Assembly: GCA_004298665.1 (NCBI GenBank)
Contig: SCQY01000176.1
Coordinates: 1 to 50,100 of the forward strand
Direction of reading: 5' to 3'
DNA from: a bacterium
GTDB lineage: Bacteria; Vulcanimicrobiota; Vulcanimicrobiia; Vulcanimicrobiales; SCRA01
DNA length: 50,100 bases
The translations under genes were made by a program, and so were the position numbers. The notes below the pieces were generated by a model that saw only the letters and a list, made by a program, of their open reading frames with translations, was not told the origin of the DNA and did not search any database. This document shows positions 14,627 through 22,494 of this stretch, piece by piece; positions within the stretch are counted from its first letter, which is position 1; the number at the start of each line of letters is the position of its first letter.

Positions 14627-16660
14627 ATGTTGCGCAAACTCACGCCGATCGTCCTGATTCTCTCGCTGCTCTGGGCGAGCATCCCGGCACCCGCCCGCGC
14701 CATGTCGACAGCGCAGGAAGTCCAGATCGCCAAGGACTACGAACAGCAGATCGAAGCGACGCAAGGGTACGTCAGCGATCCGCTGCTCAACGCCTGGACC
14801 AAGGAAGTCACGGATCGCCTATGGGCGCAGCGCGCTCGGCGCGACCTCACCTATCGCATCTTCATCATCGATACCAACGACATCAATGCCTATGCCACGC
14901 TGGGCGGGTACGTGCACGTCAACCTCGGCATGCTGGACTTCGCACAGTCCGACGACGAGCTGGCGTTCGTGCTGGCCCATGAGACCGGGCACGTCGAGCG
15001 GCGCCACGCCGTCACCGAACAAACCCGCAACACGATCCTCCAAATCCTGCTGGGCGTTGCCTCGCTCTTCTCGCCGTTCGCCTACCGCTTCGGTAATTTG
15101 ATCGGCGGTCTCACGGTGGCGAAGTTCAGCCGCGTTCAGGAGCTCCAGGCGGACCAGTACGGCCTCCAACTGATGACGCGCGCGGGCTACGACCCGCAGG
15201 CGGCGATCTCGTCGATGCTTCACCTCGAGTCGCTCGGCGAGAGCAACGACTTGGTCTCGAAGTACTTCGAAGATCACCCGGGCGGCAAGGACCGCATCGC
15301 CCACCTAGACGGTTATCCGCAGCTCGACCCCACCAAGGTCACGCTCGACGAGCGGATGGCGCGCGCGCTGCACAATCAAGAGGAGGCCCGCTACAGCATC
15401 GCCGCGCTGGACTTCCGCGACATCCTCAAGCGCGATCCCAACAACCAGCTCGCGCAGATGCATATAGGGCAACTCGAAGTCGCGCTCGGCCAACAGGAGA
15501 AGGGCGAGCAGACGCTCGAGCAGTTGGCCAAGAACGGCAGCACGCAGACGCGCACGGACGCCGCGGTGCGCCTCCAGCGCCTGCGCGACTCCGTGCATGC
15601 GATGCACCTGGTGCACGAGGATCCCGCTCCGCTCAAACAGCGTATCGGCGATGCTACGGCACGGCTCGAGCAGGTCTCCGCCGAGCTCCAGCAGCGCCGT
15701 CAGGACGGCAAGGCCCAGGTCAAGTCGATTCTCGAACGCGTCAACAGCGTCGGCTACGAGATGCCCGACTTCAGTCAGGCCAACGTGCGCAAGGGCACGC
15801 GCCTCGAAGCGGTGCGCAACAACCTCTTCGCGATCATTCGCAACGCCGACAACGCGCTGGACAAGGCTCCCAGCGCGCTCGATCAGATCGGCTCGCTCGA
15901 GGCCAACAAGCAGGGCGGGCTGCTGCTGGACGAACAGGGCACCCTCAAGCAGATGGCCGCGCCGCTCGACCTCAAGCCCATTCCCGCGCCTTCGCTCTCG
16001 ATGCTCCCGTACTACCCCGAACTGCTCGCTTCGCTGGATCGCTCCGAGGGCGACATGGTGCGCACGGCCGACGCCTCGCGTGCAGCGCTGGCGCTGCTCG
16101 ACGTCTCGCTCGGCGACATCGACGCATTTCTCAAGGCGCTCGATCACGTACGCCTGGACATCGGCGGCGACATCTCGCTGGAGGACTATAACGCGCTGGT
16201 GCCGCTGATGAAAACAGCCAACGCCTCCGTCTCCAGGGCCTCGATCGCCGCCTCGCAGTCGTGGCAGCTCTTCAACATGGCCAAAGCACGCTCGCTGGAG
16301 ATGCAGATCACGCTCCTGGGATTGGCCTATCCATCGGCGCGCTACGACTCGCTGGCCTACGCTCTCAAGACGCGCTTCCACCTCGTACCGCCGAGCTACC
16401 AGCTCATGGAGCAGTTGGGCGTGAGCCCAGGCCAAGTCGCCGCTGCGACGATCATCGCCGCCGACACGCAGAGCACCCCCGATGCCGTCCTGGCTCTCTC
16501 ACATTCCGGTCACGAGCCGCTCGTCGATCTCGCCAACGCCCGCCAGATGAACGCACAGTCGCTGGAGGTTTTCCTCGGCCTGATCTATCTGGACTACACG
16601 GACGACCCGGCGAAGGAAGGCCCGCGCCCCGACCGCCCCAAGGAGAACCCCGTACGCTGA
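14627..16660 (+). CDS. M48-family metalloprotease with C-terminal helical/TPR region (BepA-like)
   Basis: A 677-residue exported protease. A Sec signal (MLRKLTPIVLILSLLW, cleavage after ARA at about 25) precedes the M48 domain. Zinc site HETGH is at 118-122, and the third ligand Glu172 is in QELQADQYG. Family role: periplasmic gluzincin; BepA of E. coli degrades or assists stalled outer-membrane proteins such as LptD. Residues about 250-320 look like TPR helices, and the following 350 residues are mostly helical with no domain I recognise. The ATG follows GGCGAGG. It is much longer than BepA (487). The downstream DUF697 gene abuts its stop. Confidence 0.87.
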   Translation: MLRKLTPIVLILSLLWASIPAPARAMSTAQEVQIAKDYEQQIEATQGYVSDPLLNAWTKEVTDRLWAQRARRDLTYRIFIIDTNDINAYATLGGYVHVNLGMLDFAQSDDELAFVLAHETGHVERRHAVTEQTRNTILQILLGVASLFSPFAYRFGNLIGGLTVAKFSRVQELQADQYGLQLMTRAGYDPQAAISSMLHLESLGESNDLVSKYFEDHPGGKDRIAHLDGYPQLDPTKVTLDERMARALHNQEEARYSIAALDFRDILKRDPNNQLAQMHIGQLEVALGQQEKGEQTLEQLAKNGSTQTRTDAAVRLQRLRDSVHAMHLVHEDPAPLKQRIGDATARLEQVSAELQQRRQDGKAQVKSILERVNSVGYEMPDFSQANVRKGTRLEAVRNNLFAIIRNADNALDKAPSALDQIGSLEANKQGGLLLDEQGTLKQMAAPLDLKPIPAPSLSMLPYYPELLASLDRSEGDMVRTADASRAALALLDVSLGDIDAFLKALDHVRLDIGGDISLEDYNALVPLMKTANASVSRASIAASQSWQLFNMAKARSLEMQITLLGLAYPSARYDSLAYALKTRFHLVPPSYQLMEQLGVSPGQVAAATIIAADTQSTPDAVLALSHSGHEPLVDLANARQMNAQSLEVFLGLIYLDYTDDPAKEGPRPDRPKENPVR

Positions 16661-17667
16661 GCTCCCTCTCATCTGCCGGCGCATGGAGCGAGGGCCTCAC
16701 GCTCAACCTCGTTGCGGCCCAGGCTAAACGCCCCTTTCGTCTCTTCTTGGCCGGCGACGGCGCGCTGGTGGCGGAGCTGCGCGCGATCCTGCTCTCCGGC
16801 CACGGCGAACGCATCCCGCTCGACGCCAACGCCTGCCTGGAGAGCATCGATCCCGCCGCCCCCGGCCGCGTGCTGGACACTGCGGCGGCGCGCTGCGTGA
16901 TCGTCGTGAGTCCCCCCGGGGAGGCCACGCCTTCCGCGCTCTCTCGTCTCGAGGCCCTGGAGCTCCCGGTCTTCGCCTTGACCGTCGATCCACGCGGTCC
17001 GGCACAGGCTGCCAACGAGGCGCCCTCAGCCGCCGGCACGGCGCACTATACGGTGCCGGCATTGAGCGTGGAGCACCTCTCGTCCACCCTCTTTCCCCAC
17101 CTGCTGACGGTGCTCAAAGGCATCGAAGTAGCGGTCGGACGCAGGCTCCCCGTGCTGCGTGAGGCGATCGGCACCCAGCTCACGGCCGAGGCGTCGATGT
17201 CGAGCCTGCGCGTTGCCGTGGCTTCGGCGCTGGTGGATCACGTGCCGGTGCTGGGCATCGTCCTTGGGACGGTGGCCTCCGCAGGCGATACCCTGGCAAT
17301 CACGGGCATCCAGGCTTTCCTGTTGCTCCAGATCGCGGCGCTCTACGGTCACGATCCGGATTTGACGCGCCTGGGGGAGCTGGTCCCCGTCGTAGGCGGC
17401 GGCTTCGGCTGGCGTGCCTTGGCCCGCGAGCTCTCTGGTTTCATCCCCGTAGCCGGCATCCTCATCAAGGGCGGGATCGCCTATGCGGGGACGCTGGTCG
17501 TAGGGCAGGGGGCGGCTTACTACTACCAACAGGGTCGTCCGATGTCGGCCAAACAGGTGCGCCATCTCTACGACGAAGCGCGCACCCGAGCCGTCGAGAT
17601 GGGGCGGGACCTGGTCGACCGGCTGAACCCTAGGAGGCGCGACGGGAACGGCGGCGGGCGGGCTTGA
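16657..17667 (+). CDS. DUF697-domain membrane protein
   Basis: About 336 residues. Residues 25-130 form a Rossmann-like alpha/beta region (FRLFLAGDGALVAELRAILL ... RCVIVVSPP ... LPVFALTVDP) with no P-loop. Residues about 165-310 are a DUF697 membrane domain with Gly-rich helices (SALVDHVPVLGIVLG, LVPVVGGGFGWRALAREL, GFIPVAGILIKGG). DUF697 often sits C-terminal to small GTPases; here the GTPase-like half seems degenerate. The start is a problem: no ATG/GTG/TTG is found until TTG 16747, inside the first strand. AAGGAG at 16640-16645 would suit a CTG at 16657 that overlaps the protease stop, and I use that tentatively. The last 38 bases overlap the convergent HxlR gene. Confidence 0.7.
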   Translation: MSSLSSAGAWSEGLTLNLVAAQAKRPFRLFLAGDGALVAELRAILLSGHGERIPLDANACLESIDPAAPGRVLDTAAARCVIVVSPPGEATPSALSRLEALELPVFALTVDPRGPAQAANEAPSAAGTAHYTVPALSVEHLSSTLFPHLLTVLKGIEVAVGRRLPVLREAIGTQLTAEASMSSLRVAVASALVDHVPVLGIVLGTVASAGDTLAITGIQAFLLLQIAALYGHDPDLTRLGELVPVVGGGFGWRALARELSGFIPVAGILIKGGIAYAGTLVVGQGAAYYYQQGRPMSAKQVRHLYDEARTRAVEMGRDLVDRLNPRRRDGNGGGRA

Positions 17668-18097
17668 GCATCCGCTGGGCGCGCACTACTTCGCGCTCGC
17701 CCACGGCTCGCGCACAGGTCTCGCAGTACCACTCCGGCTCCACCGGCGAGCCGCACTCTTCGTGGGCGAAGGCATAGGAGGGGGAGACGCCGCCATAGTT
17801 CATCCCATAGGCGTACATGGCGCCAATCAGGCGGTGGAGATTGCGGCCCTTCTCGGTCAGCTCGTATTCGAAGCGCGCCGGGTGCTCCTGATACTGGTGA
17901 CGCTCGACGATGCCCTCGAGCTCCAGGTCGCGCAGGCGTGAAGAGAGCGTATTGGTGGAGGCGCCCGTGGAAGCAGCCAACTCCGAGAACGTCGTCTTGC
18001 CGAGCAGAAGATCGCGCACGATCAGGCTTGTCCAGCGCTCACCGATCAAGCCGGCGGTCCAGGCAATGGGGCAGTTCTGGTCATAGTTCTTGGGCAT
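17630..18097 (-). CDS. HxlR-family winged-helix transcriptional regulator
   Basis: A 155-residue regulator. It shows the HxlR pattern with the conserved N-terminal Cys (QNCPIAWTAGLIGERWTSLIVRDLL), a recognition helix (FSELAASTGASTNTLSSRLRDLELEGIVER) and the wing ending in YELTEKGRNL. HxlR proteins bind as dimers to dyads and respond to aldehydes, thiol stress or other reactive compounds through the N-terminal Cys (here Cys9). The C-terminal 50 residues are unusual: CGSPVEPEWYCETCARAV could be a small zinc-binding knuckle, followed by a basic tail. GGGGAG lies three bases before the ATG. A dyad and promoter lie just upstream. The 3' end overlaps the convergent DUF697 gene. Confidence 0.9.
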   Translation of the reverse strand: MPKNYDQNCPIAWTAGLIGERWTSLIVRDLLLGKTTFSELAASTGASTNTLSSRLRDLELEGIVERHQYQEHPARFEYELTEKGRNLHRLIGAMYAYGMNYGGVSPSYAFAHEECGSPVEPEWYCETCARAVGEREVVRAQRMLKPARRRSRRAS

Positions 18098-18106
18098 CGC
18101 TCCCCT

Positions 18107-18145
18107 AGGATACCACTCAGCCTTCAGTTTTACAAGTCTCTGTAA
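18107..18145 (-). promoter_or_regulatory. hxlR-type promoter with overlapping operator TTACA-N6-TGTAA
   Basis: On the minus strand, -35 TTGTAA (18130-18135), a 17-base spacer and -10 TATCCT (18107-18112) lie directly before the regulator gene. The -35 is part of a perfect dyad TTACA-N6-TGTAA (18130-18145), placed as expected for HxlR autoregulation. The -10 ends 9 bases before the ATG, so the transcript would be nearly leaderless. Confidence 0.6.
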
Positions 18146-18172
18146 TTTTTGAAGTTCTCGAATCTTTGATTT

Positions 18173-18772
18173 CTAAAGGATTCTGCGGCCTTCCAGGGCC
18201 TTGGCGAGCGTCACCTCGTCGGCATAGTCGAGCTCCCCGCCGATCGGCAGGCCATAGGCCAGGCGGCTGACGGTGACCCCCAGGGGCTGCAGCAGGCGCG
18301 AGATATAGATGGCCGTCGCCTCGCCTTCGGCGTTGGGGTTGGTAGCGATGACGACTTCGGCAGGAGAGTCCTCCCCCACGCGGGTCACGAGTTCGCGAAC
18401 GCGCAGTTGGTCGGGACCGATACCGTCCATCGGCGAGATCAGCCCGCCCAGCACGTGGTATCGCCCTTTGTAGGCTCCGGTCCGCTCGAGGGCATAGATG
18501 TCCTTGGGCTCGGCGACCACGCAGAGCAGTTGGGCGTCACGCCGCGGATCCCGGCACGTCTCGCACGGGTCATCTTCGGTAATCGCGAAGCACCGCGAGC
18601 ATGTGCGCACCTTGTCCTTAAGGGCGACGATCGCCTCGGCCAAGCTCGCGGCCTCCCCCCGGGGCTGCGCAAGCAGGTAGAAAACCAGGCGCGCGGCCGT
18701 CTTGGGGCCGATCGTCGGAAGCTTCGCGAACTCGTTGATGAGGGCCTGAACGGGTCCAGCGACCGCGCTCAA
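18173..18772 (-). CDS. recR: Recombination mediator RecR
   Basis: A 199-residue RecR: helix-hairpin-helix LPTIGPKTAARLVFYLL (about 17-33), a four-Cys zinc finger CSRCFAITEDDPCETC (about 58-73), and a Toprim domain with VVAEPKDIYALE, GGLISPMDGIGPDQL and ATNPNAEGEATAIYI. Family role: with RecO/RecF loads RecA on SSB-coated gaps. Full length. The TTG start overlaps the ybaB stop (TTGA), as in the classical dnaX-ybaB-recR operon. A bulged inverted repeat GAATC...GATTC (18160-18183) spans the stop codon but has no T-run on this strand. Confidence 0.96.
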   Translation of the reverse strand: MSAVAGPVQALINEFAKLPTIGPKTAARLVFYLLAQPRGEAASLAEAIVALKDKVRTCSRCFAITEDDPCETCRDPRRDAQLLCVVAEPKDIYALERTGAYKGRYHVLGGLISPMDGIGPDQLRVRELVTRVGEDSPAEVVIATNPNAEGEATAIYISRLLQPLGVTVSRLAYGLPIGGELDYADEVTLAKALEGRRIL

Positions 18773-19074
18773 GACAGGCCGGGGATCCGCATTCCGCCGG
18801 TCACCGCACCCATTTTCCGGCTAGAGATCTCCTGGGCGCTCTGAATCGCCGCATTGACGGCGGCGGCTACCACGTCCTCGAGCGACTCCACGTCCTCCGG
18901 GTCGACGGCGGCCTTGTCGATCGTCACCTTGGTGACCCGCATATCGGCGGTCATCTCCACGGTGACCGCGCCGCCGGCACTCCCCGTGACCGTGGTCGCC
19001 GAGAGCTCCTGCTGGACCCGCGCCATCTCGGCCTGGGTCTTCTGCAGCATCCGCATCATTTGGGCTTGGTTCAT
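18769..19074 (-). CDS. ybaB: YbaB/EbfC-family nucleoid-associated protein
   Basis: A 101-residue protein with the family layout: an N-terminal helix with NQAQMMRMLQKTQAEMARVQQEL, a strand region SAGGAVTVEMTADMRVTKVTID, then PEDVESLEDVVAAAVNAAIQ and the C-terminal 'M....gG..iPGL' ending (MGAVTGGMRIPGLS). Family role: small dimeric DNA-binding protein made together with DnaX and RecR, with a role in nucleoid organisation or repair. It lies 14 bases after dnaX and overlaps recR by four bases. Confidence 0.95.
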   Translation of the reverse strand: MNQAQMMRMLQKTQAEMARVQQELSATTVTGSAGGAVTVEMTADMRVTKVTIDKAAVDPEDVESLEDVVAAAVNAAIQSAQEISSRKMGAVTGGMRIPGLS

Positions 19075-19088
19075 CGTACTCCGTCCGC

Positions 19089-20636
19089 TCAGGTGGAAAA
19101 CTTCTTGAAGGCATAGTCGAGGAGGTCGCTGCCATCCTCCCGGATCGAAGGCGCCCGCCCTCCGGCGGCGCTCGAGCCCTGGGCGGCCGGAGTCCTCTTG
19201 CGCACCTGAGCCGCCACCTTCAGCGGGGTGCGCAGGACGTCGAGCAGGGCCTCTTCCACCAGCGAGGCGTTGCTGCGAATGGTCTCGGCGGCGATAGGAT
19301 TGGCGAAGGCCAGCGTCAGCACCCCGTGCTCCACACTCAGAGGCTCACCGTCGGCGAGCATTCCGTTGACCGGGGCACTGTGCTCGCTCACCCGCGCGCG
19401 AACCTGCTCCCAGACGCCGAGGACCTTCTGCACCGTGGGGTCCCCGGTGGGTGCGCCGTTGGGAGACTCGACCGGCCGCCGCTTGGGAGGCGCCGCGGCA
19501 GGCTTGGCGCGGACCGCCTCGTTGCTCTGACTTCTGGGCACCGGGAGCGCGGGCGTCTCCTCGGAGGGCAGGAGGAGGCGGAGCATCGCCACCTCCAGCT
19601 CCACGCGCGGCATGCCGCTGCGGCGGCCATCGGCGATGGCGTCGGCGAGCAGCTTGAGGCCGCGTACCAGCCTACTTTGCGAGACGCGCTCGGCCCGTTC
19701 GGCCATCCAGCGGGCATCCTCGGGCGCCAGCTCGCTCTCCAGCAGATCGGGATTGAGCCGCGCCACCAAGAGCTGACGCAATCCTGCCACGGTCTCGCGC
19801 ATCAGCGTCGCCATCTCGGCGCCGGCATCGGAGGCGCCGGAGACGGCGTCGAGCGCAGCGGCCGCGTCCGTATGGCAGATGGCCTCGATCAGGGCGCGCG
19901 CCCATTCGCGCGTCGACTGCCCGAACGCCGCCGCCACGGTTTCGACGTCCACCTCGCCGTCGCCGAAGGCAGCCACCTGCTCCAGCATCGTCAGCGCGTC
20001 GCGCAGGCCGCCGTCGGCTCGGTAAGCGATCTGCCGCAGCGCCTCCTCGGTGAAGGCGAAGCCCTCGGCGGCGGCGATGTGGCGCAGGCGTTCCAGCATG
20101 ACGGGGACGGCGATGCGCCGGAAGGCGTAGCGCTGACAACGCGAGAGCACGGTCACGGGGAGCTTCTCCGGCTCCGTGGTAGCCAAAATGAAGACCACGT
20201 GCTCGGGCGGTTCTTCCAACGTCTTGAGGAAGGCGTTGGCCCCCTCGCGGGTGAGCATGTGGGCCTCGTCGATGATGTAGACCTTGCGGCGCATCGTGCT
20301 GGGCGCGAACTTCACTTTATCGCGTAGCTCGCGGATCTCGTCGATGCCTCGGTTCGAAGCCGCGTCGATCTCCAGAACGTCCAGGGAGCGTCCTTCGAGG
20401 ATGGCCCGACAGTTCTCGCACGTGTTGTCGGGCTCCACGGTGGGGCCTGCGACGCAGTTGATACAACGCGCCAGGATCTTCGCCGCGGACGTCTTTCCGG
20501 AGCCGCGCGGGCCGGAGAAGAGATAGGCGTGGGCAAGCCGTCCCTTGGTGATCGCTGAGGTGAGCGTCTTGACGACGGCATCTTGACCCACCAGCTCAGC
20601 GAACGTCTTGGGGCGCCACGAACGGTACAGAGACAC
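19089..20636 (-). CDS. dnaX: DNA polymerase III subunit gamma/tau
   Basis: A 515-residue clamp-loader ATPase. It has the DnaX N-terminus SLYRSWRPKTFAELVGQ, Walker A SGPRGSGKTS (41-50), a zinc site CINCVAGP...NTCENC, Walker B IIDEAHML, and sensor motifs ATTEPEKLPVTVLSRCQRYAFR. The tail carries a Pro-rich linker (about 370-395) and a folded C-terminal domain, so this is tau-like. Family role: motor of the clamp loader at the replication fork. The GTG start lacks a clear ribosome-binding site. I saw no A-rich slippery heptamer for a gamma-producing frameshift. First gene of dnaX-ybaB-recR. Confidence 0.96.
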   Translation of the reverse strand: MSLYRSWRPKTFAELVGQDAVVKTLTSAITKGRLAHAYLFSGPRGSGKTSAAKILARCINCVAGPTVEPDNTCENCRAILEGRSLDVLEIDAASNRGIDEIRELRDKVKFAPSTMRRKVYIIDEAHMLTREGANAFLKTLEEPPEHVVFILATTEPEKLPVTVLSRCQRYAFRRIAVPVMLERLRHIAAAEGFAFTEEALRQIAYRADGGLRDALTMLEQVAAFGDGEVDVETVAAAFGQSTREWARALIEAICHTDAAAALDAVSGASDAGAEMATLMRETVAGLRQLLVARLNPDLLESELAPEDARWMAERAERVSQSRLVRGLKLLADAIADGRRSGMPRVELEVAMLRLLLPSEETPALPVPRSQSNEAVRAKPAAAPPKRRPVESPNGAPTGDPTVQKVLGVWEQVRARVSEHSAPVNGMLADGEPLSVEHGVLTLAFANPIAAETIRSNASLVEEALLDVLRTPLKVAAQVRKRTPAAQGSSAAGGRAPSIREDGSDLLDYAFKKFST

Positions 20637-20672
20637 GCTGGCTGGTTAGCGCGTCCCGTCGAGCGGACCTGC

Positions 20673-20700
20673 TGTGCGCGAGCGCACATGCCGCGCATGT
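20673..20700. promoter_or_regulatory. Two abutting inverted repeats upstream of dnaX
   Basis: TGTGCGC-GA-GCGCACA (20673-20688) and ACATGC-CGC-GCATGT (20686-20700) are both perfect and share three bases, forming a 28-base block in the 198-base divergent dnaX/recQ region. They could be operator half-sites or alternative hairpins in the dnaX leader. I see no SRP RNA or tRNA here. Confidence 0.45.
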
Positions 20701-20834
20701 CTTCACGCGTTTGAGGCAGGCGTCCCTTGGGCACAATCGAAGCGCAACCCCGAGTGCTTGCGCTGGGTAATGTATAGCGCGACGCCGGTATTGTCGTCGC
20801 TTGGGGTTATCTGCGTTTGAACGAGGAGAAGACG

Positions 20835-22487
20835 GTGAATCTGCGAGCGGCCCTGGCAGAGAAGTTCGGCTATCCGGCCTTCTATCCGGGCCAAGAAGAA
20901 GTCATCTCACGCGTCATGGCCGGTAAGGATACCCTTGCCATCCTGGCTACAGGCGCGGGGAAGAGCCTCTGCTACCAGCTTCCCGCCCTCCTGCTCGACG
21001 GAACAACCGTCGTCGTCAGCCCGCTCATCGCGCTGATGAAGGACCAGGTAGACATGCTGGCTGACCGCAACGTGCGCGACGTAGTAGCTCTCAACTCCAC
21101 GCTCTCCGAAGAGCAAGAGGCCAAGGCGCTCGAGCTCATCCGCGGCGGATCGCTCAAGATCGTCTTCGTTACCCCGGAGAAGCTGGAAGACGAATCCTTC
21201 GTCGCGCGGCTGCGCGAGCTGACGATCCCGCTCTTCGTGGTCGACGAGGCGCATTGCATCTCCGCCTGGGGCCATGACTTCCGCCCCGCCTACTTAGGCC
21301 TAGGCCACGTGATCCAGGCGCTCGGCCACCCCACGGTGCTCGCCCTGACGGCTACGGCCACCCCCGCCGTGCGCGAAGACATCCTCCACCAACTGGGCAT
21401 CCCCGGCGTCAAGCCGATCGTCAAAGGCTTCGACCGGCCGAACTTGATCTACGAAGTGCTGCGCGCGGAGAGCGAGCAAGAGAAACTCAAACTGCTCAAG
21501 CAGTTCTTCCAATCCGAGCCCGAAGGCACCGGCATCATCTATACTGCCACCATCAAGAACACGCTGGCAGTGCAGACGTACCTGCTCGAGACGCTCGGCG
21601 TTCCGGCCGCCGTCTACCACTCCAAACTGCACAAGCGCGATCGCGAAACCGTGCACGAGTTGTTCATGGAGGAGAAGATTCGCGCGGTGGTGGCAACCAA
21701 CGCCTTCGGCCTGGGGATCGACAAGCCCAACATTCGCTTCGTCATCCACTACGATCTTCCGGGAAGCGTAGAGGCCTACACGCAGGAAGCCGGACGCGCC
21801 GGGCGCGACGGCCGGCCCTCGCGCTGCATTCTGCTCTACCGCATGAGCGATACGCGCGTGCAGCACTATTTCCTGACGGGCAAGTATCCCGACGTCGAAG
21901 AAGTCCAAAAGATCTTCGGCACGCTGGAGATCTTCGAAGCTCAAGAGCAAGGCGTTTCGCTCACCGATCTGCGCCGCATCTCGCAAATCCCGCTGACCAA
22001 GCTGAAAGTAATCCTGGCGCTTCTCAAGAAGTCCGGCTTCATCGTGAACCGTACGCGCTCCACCTATGCGCTCGCGCCCTTCGCCAAGAAGAATCCGGAC
22101 CTCGTGCTCAATCTCGCCAACTACGAGACCAAGAAGAGTTACGATCAGTCGAAGCTGGTCATGATGCTCCAATACTGCGAAACGCAGTCTTGCCGCCGCC
22201 GCTTCATCCTCAACTACTTCGGCGAGGACTACGATGCGGAGTTCTGTGGCGCATGTGACAACTGCCTGGCGCGCAAGCGCAGCGTGATGGCCCATCCCGA
22301 CATCGAGGCGGTGGCGGAGACGACCAACCTCACGGGCTTCCGCATCGGCGACGCCGTCGTCCACGGGAAATACGGTTCCGGTACCATCGAGCGCGTCGAC
22401 CGCGACTTGGTGACCGTGCTCTTCCCGAGCGTCGGCTACAAGACGCTGCTCGCGTCGGCCGTGCGTAAAGAAGCGCAGATCGCCTAG
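20835..22487 (+). CDS. recQ: RecQ-family ATP-dependent DNA helicase with a UvrD-like C-terminal domain
   Basis: A 550-residue superfamily 2 helicase. Motif I is [17 protein letters not shown] (about 37-53); motif II is [19 protein letters not shown], with the RecQ aromatic-rich loop. Motif VI is [13 protein letters not shown] four-Cys zinc site (C-ETQSC-...-CGACDNC) and a winged-helix region follow. There is no HRDC domain; instead the last 50 residues ([18 protein letters not shown]...[11 protein letters not shown]) resemble the Tudor-like tail of UvrD/PcrA. Family role: 3'-5' unwinding at forks and recombination intermediates. I start at GTG 20835, six bases after GAGGAG. Divergent from dnaX. 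Confidence 0.93.
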   Translation: MNLRAALAEKFGYPAFYPGQEEVISRVMAGKDTLAILATGAGKSLCYQLPALLLDGTTVVVSPLIALMKDQVDMLADRNVRDVVALNSTLSEEQEAKALELIRGGSLKIVFVTPEKLEDESFVARLRELTIPLFVVDEAHCISAWGHDFRPAYLGLGHVIQALGHPTVLALTATATPAVREDILHQLGIPGVKPIVKGFDRPNLIYEVLRAESEQEKLKLLKQFFQSEPEGTGIIYTATIKNTLAVQTYLLETLGVPAAVYHSKLHKRDRETVHELFMEEKIRAVVATNAFGLGIDKPNIRFVIHYDLPGSVEAYTQEAGRAGRDGRPSRCILLYRMSDTRVQHYFLTGKYPDVEEVQKIFGTLEIFEAQEQGVSLTDLRRISQIPLTKLKVILALLKKSGFIVNRTRSTYALAPFAKKNPDLVLNLANYETKKSYDQSKLVMMLQYCETQSCRRRFILNYFGEDYDAEFCGACDNCLARKRSVMAHPDIEAVAETTNLTGFRIGDAVVHGKYGSGTIERVDRDLVTVLFPSVGYKTLLASAVRKEAQIA

Positions 22488-22494
22488 CGCGCCG

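Noticed and set aside
19089..20636. Programmed frameshift in dnaX
   Set aside because: No A- or T-rich slippery run followed by a hairpin was seen in the gene's GC-rich central part.
20637..20834. SRP RNA or tRNA upstream of dnaX
   Set aside because: No GGAAGGGAGCA-type SRP loop and no T-loop GTTCGANTC with a matching acceptor stem was seen on either strand.
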